Below, in pieces: positions 36,991 to 46,083 of a stretch of DNA of 64,000 nucleotides (positions are counted from its first letter, which is position 1; each line of letters begins with the position of its first letter). The notes beneath the pieces were generated by a model that was given only the letters and a program-made list of their open reading frames with translations, was not told the DNA's origin and searched no databases. Source of the stretch: Rhodoferax sp. GTDB taxonomy: Bacteria; Pseudomonadota; Gammaproteobacteria; Burkholderiales; Burkholderiaceae_C. The stretch lies in the NCBI RefSeq assembly GCF_012927445.1, contig NZ_JABBPD010000001.1:434001-498000 (forward strand), written 5' to 3'. The position numbers were made by a program, and so were the translations under genes.

Positions 36991-38445
36991 ATGAGTTTTG
37001 ATCTTGTTTTATTTGGTGGCACCGGCGATTTGGCCTGGCGCAAGCTGATGCCAGCCCTGTTCCAGGCCTTTCGCCATGGCACGCTACCGGAGGGTGGTCG
37101 CATCATTGGCGTCGGCCGCGACGACCTCAGCGCCGAGCAGTACCGCGCCCAGATTTGTGCGCGCTTCAACCAGGTTGAATTGGCCAAACGCCCCAGCGAA
37201 GAAGAGTTCTGCCGCTTTGCCGCGTTGCTCGAATTTGTCCAGATGGATTTATCCCACCCCGGCGACTATGCTCGCCTGGCCGCTGCACTGGCTCAACGCC
37301 AGGCCGATACGGTCGTCATGTACATGGCCACTGCGCCCAACCTTTTCACTACCATCTGTGAACAGCTGGCCGTCGCCGGCCTGAACACGCCGCAGACCCG
37401 TGTCGTGCTGGAAAAGCCGCTGGGCCACGATCTGGCCAGCAACCGCGCCATCAACGAAGCGGTGCGCCAGGCCTTTGGTGAAAAGCAGGTCTTCCGGATT
37501 GACCACTACCTGGGCAAGCCCGCCGTGCAAAACCTGTTTGCACTGCGCTTTGGCAACGCCCTGTTTGAGCCCCTGTGGCGGCGCGAACACATTGCCAACA
37601 TCCAGATCACCATCGCCGAAGAACTGGGCGTGGAAAAACGCGGTGCGTTTTACGAGACCACCGGCGCGCTGCGCGACATGGTGCAAAACCATGCCCTGCA
37701 ACTGCTGTGCGCCATTGGCATGGAGCCGCCCATCAACTCGCATGCCGACGCTATCCGCGACGAAAAACTCAAGGTCTTGCGATCGCTCAAGCCCTGGACG
37801 GCCGAGACCCTGTCGCAGGACGTGATTCGCGGTCAGTATGCGGCGGGCAACATCAACGGGACGGCGGTGGCCGCTTACCGCGACGAGACCGGTGTCAACC
37901 CGCACAGCCATACCGAGACCTTTGTTGCCTTGCGCACCGAGATCTCCAACTGGCGCTGGGCTGGCGTGCCGTTTTATATCCGGACCGGCAAACGACTGGC
38001 CGGACGCGATGCCCGCATTGTGGTGAACTTCCGGCCGACACCGCACGCCATTTTCAACTCTCAAATCGGCATGGCGAATCGCCTGGTCATCAACCTGCAG
38101 CCCAAAGATGGGCTCGAATTGCATCTGCTGGCGCAGGGCCAAGACAACCGGCGCAACTCGCAAACCCTGTCGCCCGTGCAGCTCGACCTCGACTTTGACA
38201 AACGCTTTGGCTCGGAACGCGTCGGCGCCTATGAACGCTTGCTGCTGGACGTGATTGATGGCCGTCTGAATTTGTTTGTCCGCAGCGACGAGCAAGAAGA
38301 AGCCTGGCGCTGGGTCGAACCGATCCTGGACCACTGGCAGCACGACGCACAAGGCCCGCGCCTGTATGCTGCCGGCACTTGGGGGCCCAGCGCCGCCAGC
38401 GCCATGATTGCGCGTGACGGATTTTGCTGGGCTGAAGAATCGTGA
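36991..38445 (+). CDS. zwf: Glucose-6-phosphate 1-dehydrogenase
   Basis: Oxidises glucose-6-phosphate to 6-phosphogluconolactone with NADP+ (or NAD+), the entry to the oxidative pentose phosphate and Entner-Doudoroff routes. The nucleotide-binding motif GGTGDLAWRKLMPAL is at residues 9-23 and the catalytic signature RIDHYLGKPAVQN near residue 169. The length of 484 residues is normal. No ribosome binding site is seen before the start. hexR follows after 6 bp. Confidence 0.97.
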   Translation: MSFDLVLFGGTGDLAWRKLMPALFQAFRHGTLPEGGRIIGVGRDDLSAEQYRAQICARFNQVELAKRPSEEEFCRFAALLEFVQMDLSHPGDYARLAAALAQRQADTVVMYMATAPNLFTTICEQLAVAGLNTPQTRVVLEKPLGHDLASNRAINEAVRQAFGEKQVFRIDHYLGKPAVQNLFALRFGNALFEPLWRREHIANIQITIAEELGVEKRGAFYETTGALRDMVQNHALQLLCAIGMEPPINSHADAIRDEKLKVLRSLKPWTAETLSQDVIRGQYAAGNINGTAVAAYRDETGVNPHSHTETFVALRTEISNWRWAGVPFYIRTGKRLAGRDARIVVNFRPTPHAIFNSQIGMANRLVINLQPKDGLELHLLAQGQDNRRNSQTLSPVQLDLDFDKRFGSERVGAYERLLLDVIDGRLNLFVRSDEQEEAWRWVEPILDHWQHDAQGPRLYAAGTWGPSAASAMIARDGFCWAEES

Positions 38446-38451
38446 GCCCCT

Positions 38452-39300
38452 ATGCTTGAGCGCATCAAAGCCTGTCTGCCCTCGCTGGCCCCGGCGGAAC
38501 AGCGCGTGGCCAAACTGGTTTTGAGTGATCCGCGCAGTTTTGCCAAGCAACCCATCAGCGAACTGGCCGATCGAGCCCACGTCAGCAAGCCCACGGTGGT
38601 GCGCTTTTGCCGCAGCGTAGGCTACGACGGGCTGTCCGACTTCAAGCTCAAGCTGGCCGGCAGCGTCAGTGAAGGCGTGCCCTTTATTCACCGCAGCGTC
38701 GATGTCGACGACAAGACCAATGACATCATGGTCAAGGTCATCGACAATACCGTGGCGGCGTTTTTGAAATACCGAAACGATGCCAGCACCCCGGCGATTG
38801 AAAAGGCCGTCACCACCTTGGTGGAAGCCTTCACGCAGGGCAAACGCATCGAGTTTTTTGGCGTCGGTAATTCCGGTGTGGTGGCGCAGGATGCGCAGCA
38901 CAAGTTTTTTCGGCTCGGCATGCACACCATCGCCTACAGCGACGGCCACATGCAGGTCATGAGTGCCTCACTCCTGGGGCCGGGCGACTGCGTGGTGGTG
39001 ATTTCCAACTCCGGCCGCACCCGCGACCTGATGGACGCCTGCGACATTGCCCGCAAAAACGGCGCCACCACCATCGTCATCACCGCCAGTGGCTCACCAC
39101 TGGCTTCAGCCGGTCACATCCACTTGGCCGCCGACCACCCGGAAGGCTATGACCGCTACAGCCCTATGGTGTCGCGCCTGCTGCATTTGATGATTATCGA
39201 CATTCTTGCCACCTGCGTGGCTTTGCGCATCGGCGGCGACAAACTGCAACCCTTGCTACGCGAGATGAAGAACAATTTGCGCAGCAAGCGTTACACCTGA
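38452..39300 (+). CDS. hexR: HexR-type transcriptional regulator (RpiR family)
   Basis: The N-terminal RpiR helix-turn-helix spans about residues 1-77 (PISELADRAHVSKPTVVRFCRSVGYDGLSDFK). The C-terminal SIS sugar-phosphate-binding domain (about 120-250) has FFGVGNSGVVAQDAQHKF and VVISNSGRTRD. HexR senses 2-keto-3-deoxy-6-phosphogluconate and represses zwf and related genes in Pseudomonas; the zwf-hexR linkage here supports the same role. No edd/eda genes are in this window. HexR function is inferred from family and context. Confidence 0.9.
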   Translation: MLERIKACLPSLAPAEQRVAKLVLSDPRSFAKQPISELADRAHVSKPTVVRFCRSVGYDGLSDFKLKLAGSVSEGVPFIHRSVDVDDKTNDIMVKVIDNTVAAFLKYRNDASTPAIEKAVTTLVEAFTQGKRIEFFGVGNSGVVAQDAQHKFFRLGMHTIAYSDGHMQVMSASLLGPGDCVVVISNSGRTRDLMDACDIARKNGATTIVITASGSPLASAGHIHLAADHPEGYDRYSPMVSRLLHLMIIDILATCVALRIGGDKLQPLLREMKNNLRSKRYT

Positions 39301-39328
39301 GATACCCCAACAAGCCAATTGTTTCGCT

Positions 39329-40060
39329 TTATTGCACCTTGTTTCGGCGCGCGAAAGCCAAGCTGGCGAGGCCAGCACCGAGCAAAGCCAGTGATCCGGG
39401 CTCCGGCACGTTAGCAGGTGGATCACCTGCGATCATGCCTTGGGCACTGGTGGATTCAAAGGTCATGACCGAATGCGCATCAACGTCACCGTAAGTGCCG
39501 ATCGCATTCTTGAATGAATTCCAATACGTATTCGTAGCCGATTCAAGACCTGCCGCTTTGAAGCTACCGGTACCCAGATTCCAACCGGCATTGTCGTACT
39601 TACTCTCCCAGATACCAAGCTGAATGGCTGCACCCTGATTTGCATCAACCGGATGCAACCAGGCGTAAGGATCTGCGGTTGCTTTTCCAAAGTTCATCAC
39701 GCCGTTCACCGCGCCCAAAAAGTCCAGTGTCCGGCTCAATGCGCCGGCGAGATTGATGGTGTAGTTCACCACTTGGCCACCACTGATGCCGTGATACAGG
39801 TCGTAGCAGTACATGTAAACATCATTGATCCCGTCCACAAAGATCGAGCTCGGGACCCCCACGATGTTTGAAGCGGTGCCCTGGAAACGACTTGCCGCCA
39901 CATCGCTTGATCCGCCTGGGTAGCTGATACTGACGTTATCAAAGCCGCCGGGTCCGTTGTAAATTGGATTGTCGAACGTAATGCGCACCGAGGCTGCGCT
40001 ACAGATCGAAGTAGCACACGCGAAGGACAATAAGGCACAAGTGTGTTTAAAAGTTTTCAT
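39329..40060 (-). CDS. PEP-CTERM sorted secreted protein
   Basis: The start at 40060 gives 243 residues with a signal peptide (residues 1-22, ending in CSAAS). The C-terminus has the sorting signal VPEPGSLALLGAGLASLAFARR: a PEP motif, a membrane helix and a basic tail. Such proteins are cut and anchored by an exosortase in species that make an extracellular polysaccharide. The body (NPIYNGPGGFDNVSI and so on) resembles other PEP-CTERM surface proteins but has no known function. No exosortase gene is in the window. Confidence 0.88.
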   Translation of the reverse strand: MKTFKHTCALLSFACATSICSAASVRITFDNPIYNGPGGFDNVSISYPGGSSDVAASRFQGTASNIVGVPSSIFVDGINDVYMYCYDLYHGISGGQVVNYTINLAGALSRTLDFLGAVNGVMNFGKATADPYAWLHPVDANQGAAIQLGIWESKYDNAGWNLGTGSFKAAGLESATNTYWNSFKNAIGTYGDVDAHSVMTFESTSAQGMIAGDPPANVPEPGSLALLGAGLASLAFARRNKVQ

Positions 40061-40093
40061 AACGCAGCCCATGAGTTGTAGATTCATACAAAA

Positions 40094-40108
40094 GCATGAA
40101 CCGCGCCA
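40094..40108 (-). promoter_or_regulatory. Sigma-54-like -24/-12 element before the PEP-CTERM gene
   Basis: On the minus strand TGGCGC-N5-ATGC keeps the GG and GC dinucleotides at the correct spacing for sigma-54 (consensus TGGCAC-N5-TTGC). It would start transcription about 20 bp before the start codon. PEP-CTERM genes are often driven by sigma-54 with a PrsR-type activator. Confidence 0.45.
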
Positions 40109-40123
40109 GCTTTGTAAGTAGTT

Positions 40124-40144
40124 GTTACAGAACGGTTTTGTAAC
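40124..40144. promoter_or_regulatory. GTTACA-N9-TGTAAC inverted repeat
   Basis: Perfect 6-bp arms 16 bp upstream of the sigma-54-like element; a further GTAA/TTAC pair overlaps it on the left (40114-40128). It may bind an activator. The same arms, more widely spaced, occur between tal and zwf. Confidence 0.4.
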
Positions 40145-40254
40145 TTTTCATGGAATTTCAGGATCAGGACTGTAAAAAAATTCGACAGCTTGTAAACAAA
40201 ATCGGCATGCTGTTTTGGTCAGCACAAATCTAAGCCAGCGGCGCAAGGCCAGGG

Positions 40255-40923
40255 TTAGAAAGTCTGGTTTAAAGAAATAACTGCGCGGGTTTTTCCGGCA
40301 GCACCGTACACCAATTCATCGGCACCTGAAATCTCCAGCTTGGTAGTGAGGCCCGCGCCCAGGTTGTACCCCAAGCCAAGGCTGGCGTAGGTGTTGTCTT
40401 TGCCGACTCTAGGATTCTTGTAGCCGGCACCCGCCAAGAAAGTTAGTTTGTCGGTGAGCGGCTGTTTATAGTCAAGGCCGAAAGTCTCGCTCGTTTCATA
40501 CACTTTGGTCAGCACACGGTTGTAGTACAGCTTGAAGGCACCAAATGACACACTGGTATTCAAGTCCGTGCCATTTTCTGACGCTTGATCGGGGTAGGCA
40601 TAGGTGAACAAGCTGATGTCCAAGCTCACCGCGTCATTGAGTTTGTGGACATAACCCGCCGTCAAATCAATTTCCAGATTGGCTGCACCAAACTTGCCAG
40701 TAGAGTTCCAGTTGCTGACATAAAACCCGCTGGCATGCGTCCAATCGACACCGCCCTGCAGGGCCGGACGAAAGTCTTTGGCTTCGCCCGTGTTCTGGTC
40801 CACCCCTTTCGATTTGTAGAGCGAAACGACGCCGATGTTGTAAACCACATCGGCCTGCGCCACCACAGGCACCATGACCAGGGCGGCCAGGACGGACGCG
40901 ATGGCTAACTTGACTTTTTTCAT
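40255..40923 (-). CDS. TorF-family putative porin
   Basis: The start at 40923 gives 222 residues with a signal peptide (MKKVKLAIASVLAALVMVPVVAQA). The mature part starts with DVVYNIGVVSLYKSKGVDQ, typical of the Gcw_chp/TorF group of outer-membrane channels, and continues as alternating strands to a C-terminal Phe (AVISLNQTF), which is the barrel insertion signal. The transported compound is unknown. It lies downstream of the large porin gene but behind that gene's terminator. Confidence 0.85.
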   Translation of the reverse strand: MKKVKLAIASVLAALVMVPVVAQADVVYNIGVVSLYKSKGVDQNTGEAKDFRPALQGGVDWTHASGFYVSNWNSTGKFGAANLEIDLTAGYVHKLNDAVSLDISLFTYAYPDQASENGTDLNTSVSFGAFKLYYNRVLTKVYETSETFGLDYKQPLTDKLTFLAGAGYKNPRVGKDNTYASLGLGYNLGAGLTTKLEISGADELVYGAAGKTRAVISLNQTF

Positions 40924-41010
40924 ACCCAAACACTCACAAATAAAACAACAAATGCGACTTTTCGCCAAGGCAATTGGCACGCCGTCATCTCAGCACTGAA
41001 AACCGTGACG

Positions 41011-41047
41011 TAAAAAACCCCCGCCACGTTGCCGCAGCGGGGGTTTT
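41011..41047 (-). terminator. Intrinsic terminator after the porin gene
   Basis: On the minus strand a CCCCCGC/GCGGGGG stem with flanking A/T pairs is followed by TTTTTT (A run at 41012-41017 on the plus strand). It ends the porin transcript. Confidence 0.88.
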
Positions 41048-41083
41048 ACATTTAATCTCTAACTGACTTGCGTCAGCGTTGGA

Positions 41084-42172
41084 TTAGAACGTGTGGCGAA
41101 CGCCAACAGCGGTAGAAGTACGCTTGAGAGCTTCAGAACCATTCAGGTCCAGCTTGTCGTTGCCGTAAACAGCGTAAGCAGTAGTGCGCTTGGACAAAGA
41201 GTAGTTAGCCATCAACTGGTAGCCAGTGATCGTGCCATCAGTTGCGGAGCTGTCTTGCTTCACGGTCGCACGACCCAAGTTAGCCACCAAAGTCGTTGCA
41301 CCGAAAGGTGCGGCAACGCTGAAGTTATAACCATTGGAAGTCAACTCAGATACGCCAGCAGCGCTCTTTGTATCTGTCAGGCGAGAGTATGCCAAAGAAG
41401 CCTTGACAACGGTGAAGTCATAAGAAGCACCAGCAGCCCAGACCTTCACTTCACTCGAACCAGCGCCGAAGCCCACTGTGGCAATAGCAGGTGTACCAGT
41501 AATAGGGCCATAGCCAACCAAAGTTGCATTTGGATTGGTTACGTCGTTGTAAGCCAAACCAGCAACCAATGGACCTGCAGCATAAATGCCGGACAAGCCA
41601 AAGCTCTTGCCTTCTGCCTGAGCACCGCCAGTTACCACGGTTTCAGAAGCAGAAGTTGCTCCGCCAGCACCAACTTGAGCAGCGGCGGTGAAACCACCAA
41701 AGCTTGGGGATTGGTAGTTCACAGCATTGCTAGCACGGCCACCATTGAAGTTGTGGTTATTCACAACATAACCTGGGGTAGCATTCAGATTGCCAGCCAA
41801 GTCCATTGCGATTTGGACATTGTGGTAAGGGGTGTACTGGCGACCAATAGTCACAGCACCGAAGTTACCACTCAGACCAACAGTACCAACACGGTTGCTG
41901 AGAGCAACTGTCGATTCATCTGGAGAAGTACCAAATTCCAAAGCGAAGTTAGCCTTCAAGCCGCCACCCAGATCTTCAGTTCCTTTGAAACCAAAACGGG
42001 AATTGGACATGGTGCCTTGCTGAACGCCGTTTTTGGTGAAGTCAGCAGTAGGAGTTGAATCTTTCAGGGTGTTGATGCCCATGTCAACAACACCGTACAG
42101 GGTCACGGTGGATTGAGCGGAAGCGGCGGATACAACAGCCAGGGCAGCCAAAGCTACGAGGGTCTTTTTCAT
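41084..42172 (-). CDS. Gram-negative trimeric porin (general diffusion porin)
   Basis: A 362-residue outer-membrane barrel with signal peptide MKKTLVALAALAVVSAASAQS. The mature protein starts with STVTLYGVVDMGINTLK, the family signature of Burkholderiales porins, has the eyelet-loop region typical of these proteins, and ends in VGVRHTF with a terminal Phe. Codon use is plainer and more A/T-rich at third positions than in its neighbours, as is usual for very highly expressed genes. It is transcribed alone between its own upstream region and terminator. Confidence 0.95.
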   Translation of the reverse strand: MKKTLVALAALAVVSAASAQSTVTLYGVVDMGINTLKDSTPTADFTKNGVQQGTMSNSRFGFKGTEDLGGGLKANFALEFGTSPDESTVALSNRVGTVGLSGNFGAVTIGRQYTPYHNVQIAMDLAGNLNATPGYVVNNHNFNGGRASNAVNYQSPSFGGFTAAAQVGAGGATSASETVVTGGAQAEGKSFGLSGIYAAGPLVAGLAYNDVTNPNATLVGYGPITGTPAIATVGFGAGSSEVKVWAAGASYDFTVVKASLAYSRLTDTKSAAGVSELTSNGYNFSVAAPFGATTLVANLGRATVKQDSSATDGTITGYQLMANYSLSKRTTAYAVYGNDKLDLNGSEALKRTSTAVGVRHTF

Positions 42173-42230
42173 TTCAAATTACTCCAAGGTTAAACAAAGG
42201 GCTCCGGTACGAGTGTCTCGGATCCCAGGG

Positions 42231-42255
42231 CCAACCTCCTATTTCAGGAAGTTGG
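42231..42255. other. Imperfect 10-bp hairpin upstream of the porin gene
   Basis: CCAACCTCCT-N5-AGGAAGTTGG pairs 9 of 10 positions, about 60 bp before the porin start. It could be part of the porin 5' leader or a binding site. Nothing else is recognised in the 266 bp between the porin and coq7. Confidence 0.4.
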
Positions 42256-42438
42256 GTCTATTGAAACAGAGGCCCGAAGGCTTGGCAAAGAAATCGAGCG
42301 CGAAAATGGGTAAAGCCACCGCTTCCGTTGCGGCCCTGCAACAAAGTCATGGTTTGATCTTGGCTTCAAGGCTGCGACGGAGGTGCAACGAGGCGGACTA
42401 AGGACAACACAAGCCCAGTTCGTTGAATAGAATTAACC

Positions 42439-43071
42439 ATGCGTATGAACCCTACCGACCAATTTTTTACCACCGCCGATGCTGCCCTGCGCACGCTGTT
42501 TGCCACGCCGCGCGCCGCCCAGCCCTGCCCGACGCTACCCGGCGACGCCACCGAACTGACCGCCGCTGAAAAAGCTCAGGCCGGCGCCCTGATGCGGGTC
42601 AACCATGTGGGAGAGGTCTGCGCCCAGGCGCTTTATACGGCGCAGGCCTTTGCGACTAAAAACAACGCGCTCCGTGCCCATTTCATCAAGGCGAGCGCCG
42701 AAGAAACCGATCATCTGGCATGGACCAGCCAACGTCTGACGGAACTGGGGCAGCGCCCTTCCCTGCTCAACCCGTTGTGGTACGCCGGGGCTTTTGGGCT
42801 GGGCCTGTTGGCCGGTCGACTGGGCGATCCAGTAAGCCTGGGTTTTGTGGTCGAGACTGAAAACCAGGTCGAAGCTCATTTACAAAGCCACCTGACGCTG
42901 CTGCCCAGCAACGACCACGCCTCCCGTGCCATCGTGGCGCAGATGAAGGACGACGAGGCGCGCCATGCGCTGGACGCACAGAAGCTGGGGGCGGTTGAAC
43001 TGCCAGAAGTGGTTAAAAATGTGATGAAAGCCGCCGCCCGGGTGATGACGACGGTGGCGCACCGGGTTTAA
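42439..43071 (+). CDS. coq7: Ubiquinone biosynthesis di-iron monooxygenase Coq7
   Basis: Hydroxylates 2-polyprenyl-3-methyl-6-methoxy-1,4-benzoquinol in ubiquinone synthesis at the inner membrane. The 210 residues carry the two di-iron motif pairs: Glu in NHVGEVCAQ with EETDHLAW, and Glu in VETENQVEAH with DDEARHA. Membrane-associated helices with GAFGLGLLAGRLG lie between. Length and motifs match betaproteobacterial Coq7. It converges on the OsmC gene with one base between the stops. Confidence 0.95.
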   Translation: MRMNPTDQFFTTADAALRTLFATPRAAQPCPTLPGDATELTAAEKAQAGALMRVNHVGEVCAQALYTAQAFATKNNALRAHFIKASAEETDHLAWTSQRLTELGQRPSLLNPLWYAGAFGLGLLAGRLGDPVSLGFVVETENQVEAHLQSHLTLLPSNDHASRAIVAQMKDDEARHALDAQKLGAVELPEVVKNVMKAAARVMTTVAHRV

Positions 43072-43072
43072 A

Positions 43073-43522
43073 TCAGGACTCGATCAACTCAAAGCTGGTG
43101 CTGATCTCGGCTGTTTTGGCCAGCATGATGCTGGCCGAGCAGTATTTGTCGTGGCTCATGGCGATGGCGCGTTCGACTGCCACAGCCGGAATGCCTTTGC
43201 CGGACACAGTGAAATGCATGTTGATGCGGGTGAACACCTTGGGGTCGACCTCGGCCCGCTCGGCGGTGAGTTTGACGCTGCAGCCGCGCACATCGTGGCG
43301 ACCGCGCTTCAAGATCAGCACCACGTCATAAGCAGTGCAGCCGCCAGTGCCGGCCAGTACGGTTTCCAAGGGGCGCGGCGCCAGGTTGAGGCCGCCGTTT
43401 TCAGGCTTGGCGTCGTCCGGCGCGCCGTCCATCATCAGGGTGTGGCCGCTGCCGGTTTCAGCGACAAAACCCATGCCTGAGCGCGTACCCAACGCCCCGG
43501 TCCAGCTGACTGTGCATTCCAT
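43073..43522 (-). CDS. OsmC-family protein
   Basis: The start at 43522 gives 149 residues. The family's redox cysteines are present as Cys62 in GTGGCTAYDVV and Cys128 in SHDKYCSAS. OsmC/Ohr proteins reduce organic hydroperoxides; this subgroup (YhfA-like) is less well defined. The start has no clear ribosome binding site, but longer frames upstream overlap ilvA. Confidence 0.88.
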   Translation of the reverse strand: MECTVSWTGALGTRSGMGFVAETGSGHTLMMDGAPDDAKPENGGLNLAPRPLETVLAGTGGCTAYDVVLILKRGRHDVRGCSVKLTAERAEVDPKVFTRINMHFTVSGKGIPAVAVERAIAMSHDKYCSASIMLAKTAEISTSFELIES

Positions 43523-43588
43523 ATTGATGTTTGCTTTATTAAAAGCTGAGGATTGTGACCTGTGCCGGAGGCTTATTATCAAAGCCCC

Positions 43589-45148
43589 ATGAAAACACAA
43601 CACCTTAAACCCGCCGACTACCTTAAAAAAATCCTGACCGCCCGCGTCTATGACGTGGCGATTGAGACCGCCCTCGAGCCCGCCAAGGCCTTGAGCCAGC
43701 GTTTGCACAACACCGTGCTGCTCAAGCGCGAAGACCAGCAGTCGGTGCGCAGTTTCAAGCTGCGCGGCGCTTACAACAAGATGGCGCAACTGACCGCCGA
43801 GCAATTAAAGAACGGCGTGATTTGCGCTTCAGCCGGCAACCACGCCCAGGGCGTCGCATTGAGCGCACGCAAACTCGGCACCCGCGCGGTCATCGTGATG
43901 CCCACCACCACCCCGCAAATGAAGGTGGATGCCGTGCGCGGCTTTGGCGGTGAGGTCGTGTTGTTTGGCGACAGTTATTCCGACGCCTACGACCATTCCG
44001 TCACCCTGCAAAACGAACAGGGGCTGACCTTCATTCACCCATTTGACGACCCGGACGTGATTGCCGGCCAGGGCACGATTGCCATGGAGATGCTGCGCCA
44101 GTTGCAAGGCCATGGCTCCAACCGGCTGGATGCCGTGTTTGTAGCGATTGGCGGCGGCGGCCTGATCGCGGGCGTGGCCAACTACATCAAGGCGGTGCGC
44201 CCGGAGATCAAGGTGATCGGCGTGCAAATGAACGACTCAGACGCCATGGTGCAGTCGATGGCCGCCAAAAAGCGGGTCACGCTGCCCGACGTCGGGCTGT
44301 TCTCCGACGGCACCGCCGTGAAACTGGTGGGCGAAGAAACGTTTCGCATCGCCAGCGAGCTGGTGGACGACTACATCATTGTGGACACCGACGCCGTGTG
44401 TGCGGCGATCAAGGACGTGTTTGTCGACACCCGCAGCATTGTGGAACCGGCCGGCGCGCTGGCAGTCGCGGCGATCAAGCAGTATGTGGCCACGCACAAG
44501 ACTAAAGGCGAAACCTACGCTGCCATTTTGTGCGGCGCCAACATGAACTTTGACCGCCTACGCTTTGTCGCCGAACGCGCCGAAGTGGGGGAAGAGCGCG
44601 AGGCGCTGTTTGCAGTGACCATTCCGGAAGAGCGTGGCAGCTTCAAACGCTTTTGCGAGGTGATTGGCGATTTGCCCGGCGGCCCGCGCAACGTGACCGA
44701 ATTCAACTACCGCATCAGCGATGCCGCCCAAGCGCATGTCTTTATGGGGCTGACGACGCACGGCAAGGGCGAATCCACCAAGATCACCGCCCAGTTCACC
44801 AAGCACCGCTTTGCCACGCTGGATTTGACGCACGACGAACTGGCCAAAGAACACATTCGGCACATGGTCGGCGGTCACTCCAAGCTGGCGCAGGACGAAC
44901 GCCTGCTGCGCTTTGTCTTTCCCGAGCGGCCCGGTGCGCTGCTGAAATTCCTGAGCCTGATGCGCCCGGGCTGGAACATCAGCCTGTTTCATTACCGCAA
45001 CCAGGGCGCGGACTATGGCCGCATTCTGATCGGCTTGCAGGTACCGGAAGCCGACACCGTCGCGTTTGCCGAATTTCTGGAAACGTTGGGCTACCCCTAC
45101 GTGGAAGAAACCAACAACCCGGTGTACCGGATGTTTTTGCAGTCATGA
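43589..45148 (+). CDS. ilvA: Threonine ammonia-lyase, biosynthetic
   Basis: PLP enzyme that converts threonine to 2-oxobutanoate, the first step to isoleucine. The ATG at 43589 is preferred; an in-frame GTG at 43562 is also possible. The PLP lysine is in SVRSFKLRGAYNK, the glycine-rich phosphate loop in AIGGGGLIAG, and two C-terminal regulatory ACT-like domains span about residues 330-519 (EERGSFKRFCEVIG and FPERPGALLKFLSLM). These domains allow isoleucine feedback, so this is the biosynthetic form. It overlaps the next gene by 4 bp. Confidence 0.96.
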   Translation: MKTQHLKPADYLKKILTARVYDVAIETALEPAKALSQRLHNTVLLKREDQQSVRSFKLRGAYNKMAQLTAEQLKNGVICASAGNHAQGVALSARKLGTRAVIVMPTTTPQMKVDAVRGFGGEVVLFGDSYSDAYDHSVTLQNEQGLTFIHPFDDPDVIAGQGTIAMEMLRQLQGHGSNRLDAVFVAIGGGGLIAGVANYIKAVRPEIKVIGVQMNDSDAMVQSMAAKKRVTLPDVGLFSDGTAVKLVGEETFRIASELVDDYIIVDTDAVCAAIKDVFVDTRSIVEPAGALAVAAIKQYVATHKTKGETYAAILCGANMNFDRLRFVAERAEVGEEREALFAVTIPEERGSFKRFCEVIGDLPGGPRNVTEFNYRISDAAQAHVFMGLTTHGKGESTKITAQFTKHRFATLDLTHDELAKEHIRHMVGGHSKLAQDERLLRFVFPERPGALLKFLSLMRPGWNISLFHYRNQGADYGRILIGLQVPEADTVAFAEFLETLGYPYVEETNNPVYRMFLQS

Positions 45149-46071
45149 GCGCTTCGCTGGACGGCAAACTGGTGGTGGCGATCTCCAGTCGCGCCCTGTT
45201 TGATTTCGAGGAAGAAAACGAGGTCTTCGAGCAGGGCGACGACCGGGCCTACATGGCGCTGCAACTGGAGCGGCTGGATATTCCGGCCAAACCGGGCGTG
45301 GCATTTTCGCTGGTCAAAAAGCTGCTGGCCTTCAACCATGCGCCCGCCGAGTCGCTGAGCCAGCCGGCGTCGCAACCGGTGGAAGTGGTGATCCTGTCGC
45401 GCAATGACCCGGTCTCCGGCATGCGCGTGTTCCGTTCGGCCCAGCACTACGGCTTGCCGATCGAGCGCGGCAGCTTCACGCGCGGGCAGTCACCCTGGCG
45501 CTACCTGAAACCGCTGCACGCCAACCTGTTCTTGAGCACCCATTTGAGCGACGTGCGCGCCGCACTGGACGCGGGTGTGCCGGCCGCGCAGGTTTATCCA
45601 CAATCGGTTCATGCCGGTGACGCCTATCCGCATGAAGTGCGCATCGCGTTTGACGGGGATGCCGTGCTGTTCAGCGACGAAGCCGAGCGCGTCTACCAGG
45701 CGGAGGGCTTGCGCGCTTTTCAAAAGCACGAGACCGACAAGGCCCAGCAACCGCTGCTGGCCGGGCCCTTTAAACCGCTGCTGACCGCGTTGCAGCGTCT
45801 GCAACAGAGTGGCACGCCGAACATGCGCATTCGCACCGCACTGGTGACGGCCCGCAGCGCCCCGGCGCACGAACGCGCCATTCGCACGCTGATGGACTGG
45901 AACATCGAGGTCGACGAGGCGATGTTCCTCGGCGGCCTGCCCAAAGGCGAATTTCTGCGCGAATTTGAACCGGATTTCTTTTTTGACGACCAGACCGGCC
46001 ACGTCGATTCAGCCTCCCGCCATGTGCCCTCGGGCCATGTGGCCAGTGGCGTGTCCAACCCCGCGCGCTGA
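45145..46071 (+). CDS. 5'-nucleotidase, cytosolic NT5C1-like family
   Basis: The start at 45145 overlaps the ilvA stop (ATGA). The 308 residues match the bacterial 5-nucleotidase family related to animal cytosolic NT5C1: LVVAISSRALFDFEEENEVF at the start, then EVVILSRNDPVSGMRVF, and GGLPKGEFLREFEPDFFFDDQ near the end, a HAD-like acidic motif. It probably dephosphorylates nucleoside monophosphates. A Ser/His/Val-rich tail follows. It precedes the ABC exporter gene by 12 bp. Confidence 0.88.
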   Translation: MSASLDGKLVVAISSRALFDFEEENEVFEQGDDRAYMALQLERLDIPAKPGVAFSLVKKLLAFNHAPAESLSQPASQPVEVVILSRNDPVSGMRVFRSAQHYGLPIERGSFTRGQSPWRYLKPLHANLFLSTHLSDVRAALDAGVPAAQVYPQSVHAGDAYPHEVRIAFDGDAVLFSDEAERVYQAEGLRAFQKHETDKAQQPLLAGPFKPLLTALQRLQQSGTPNMRIRTALVTARSAPAHERAIRTLMDWNIEVDEAMFLGGLPKGEFLREFEPDFFFDDQTGHVDSASRHVPSGHVASGVSNPAR

Positions 46072-46083
46072 ATTTAAGCCCCC

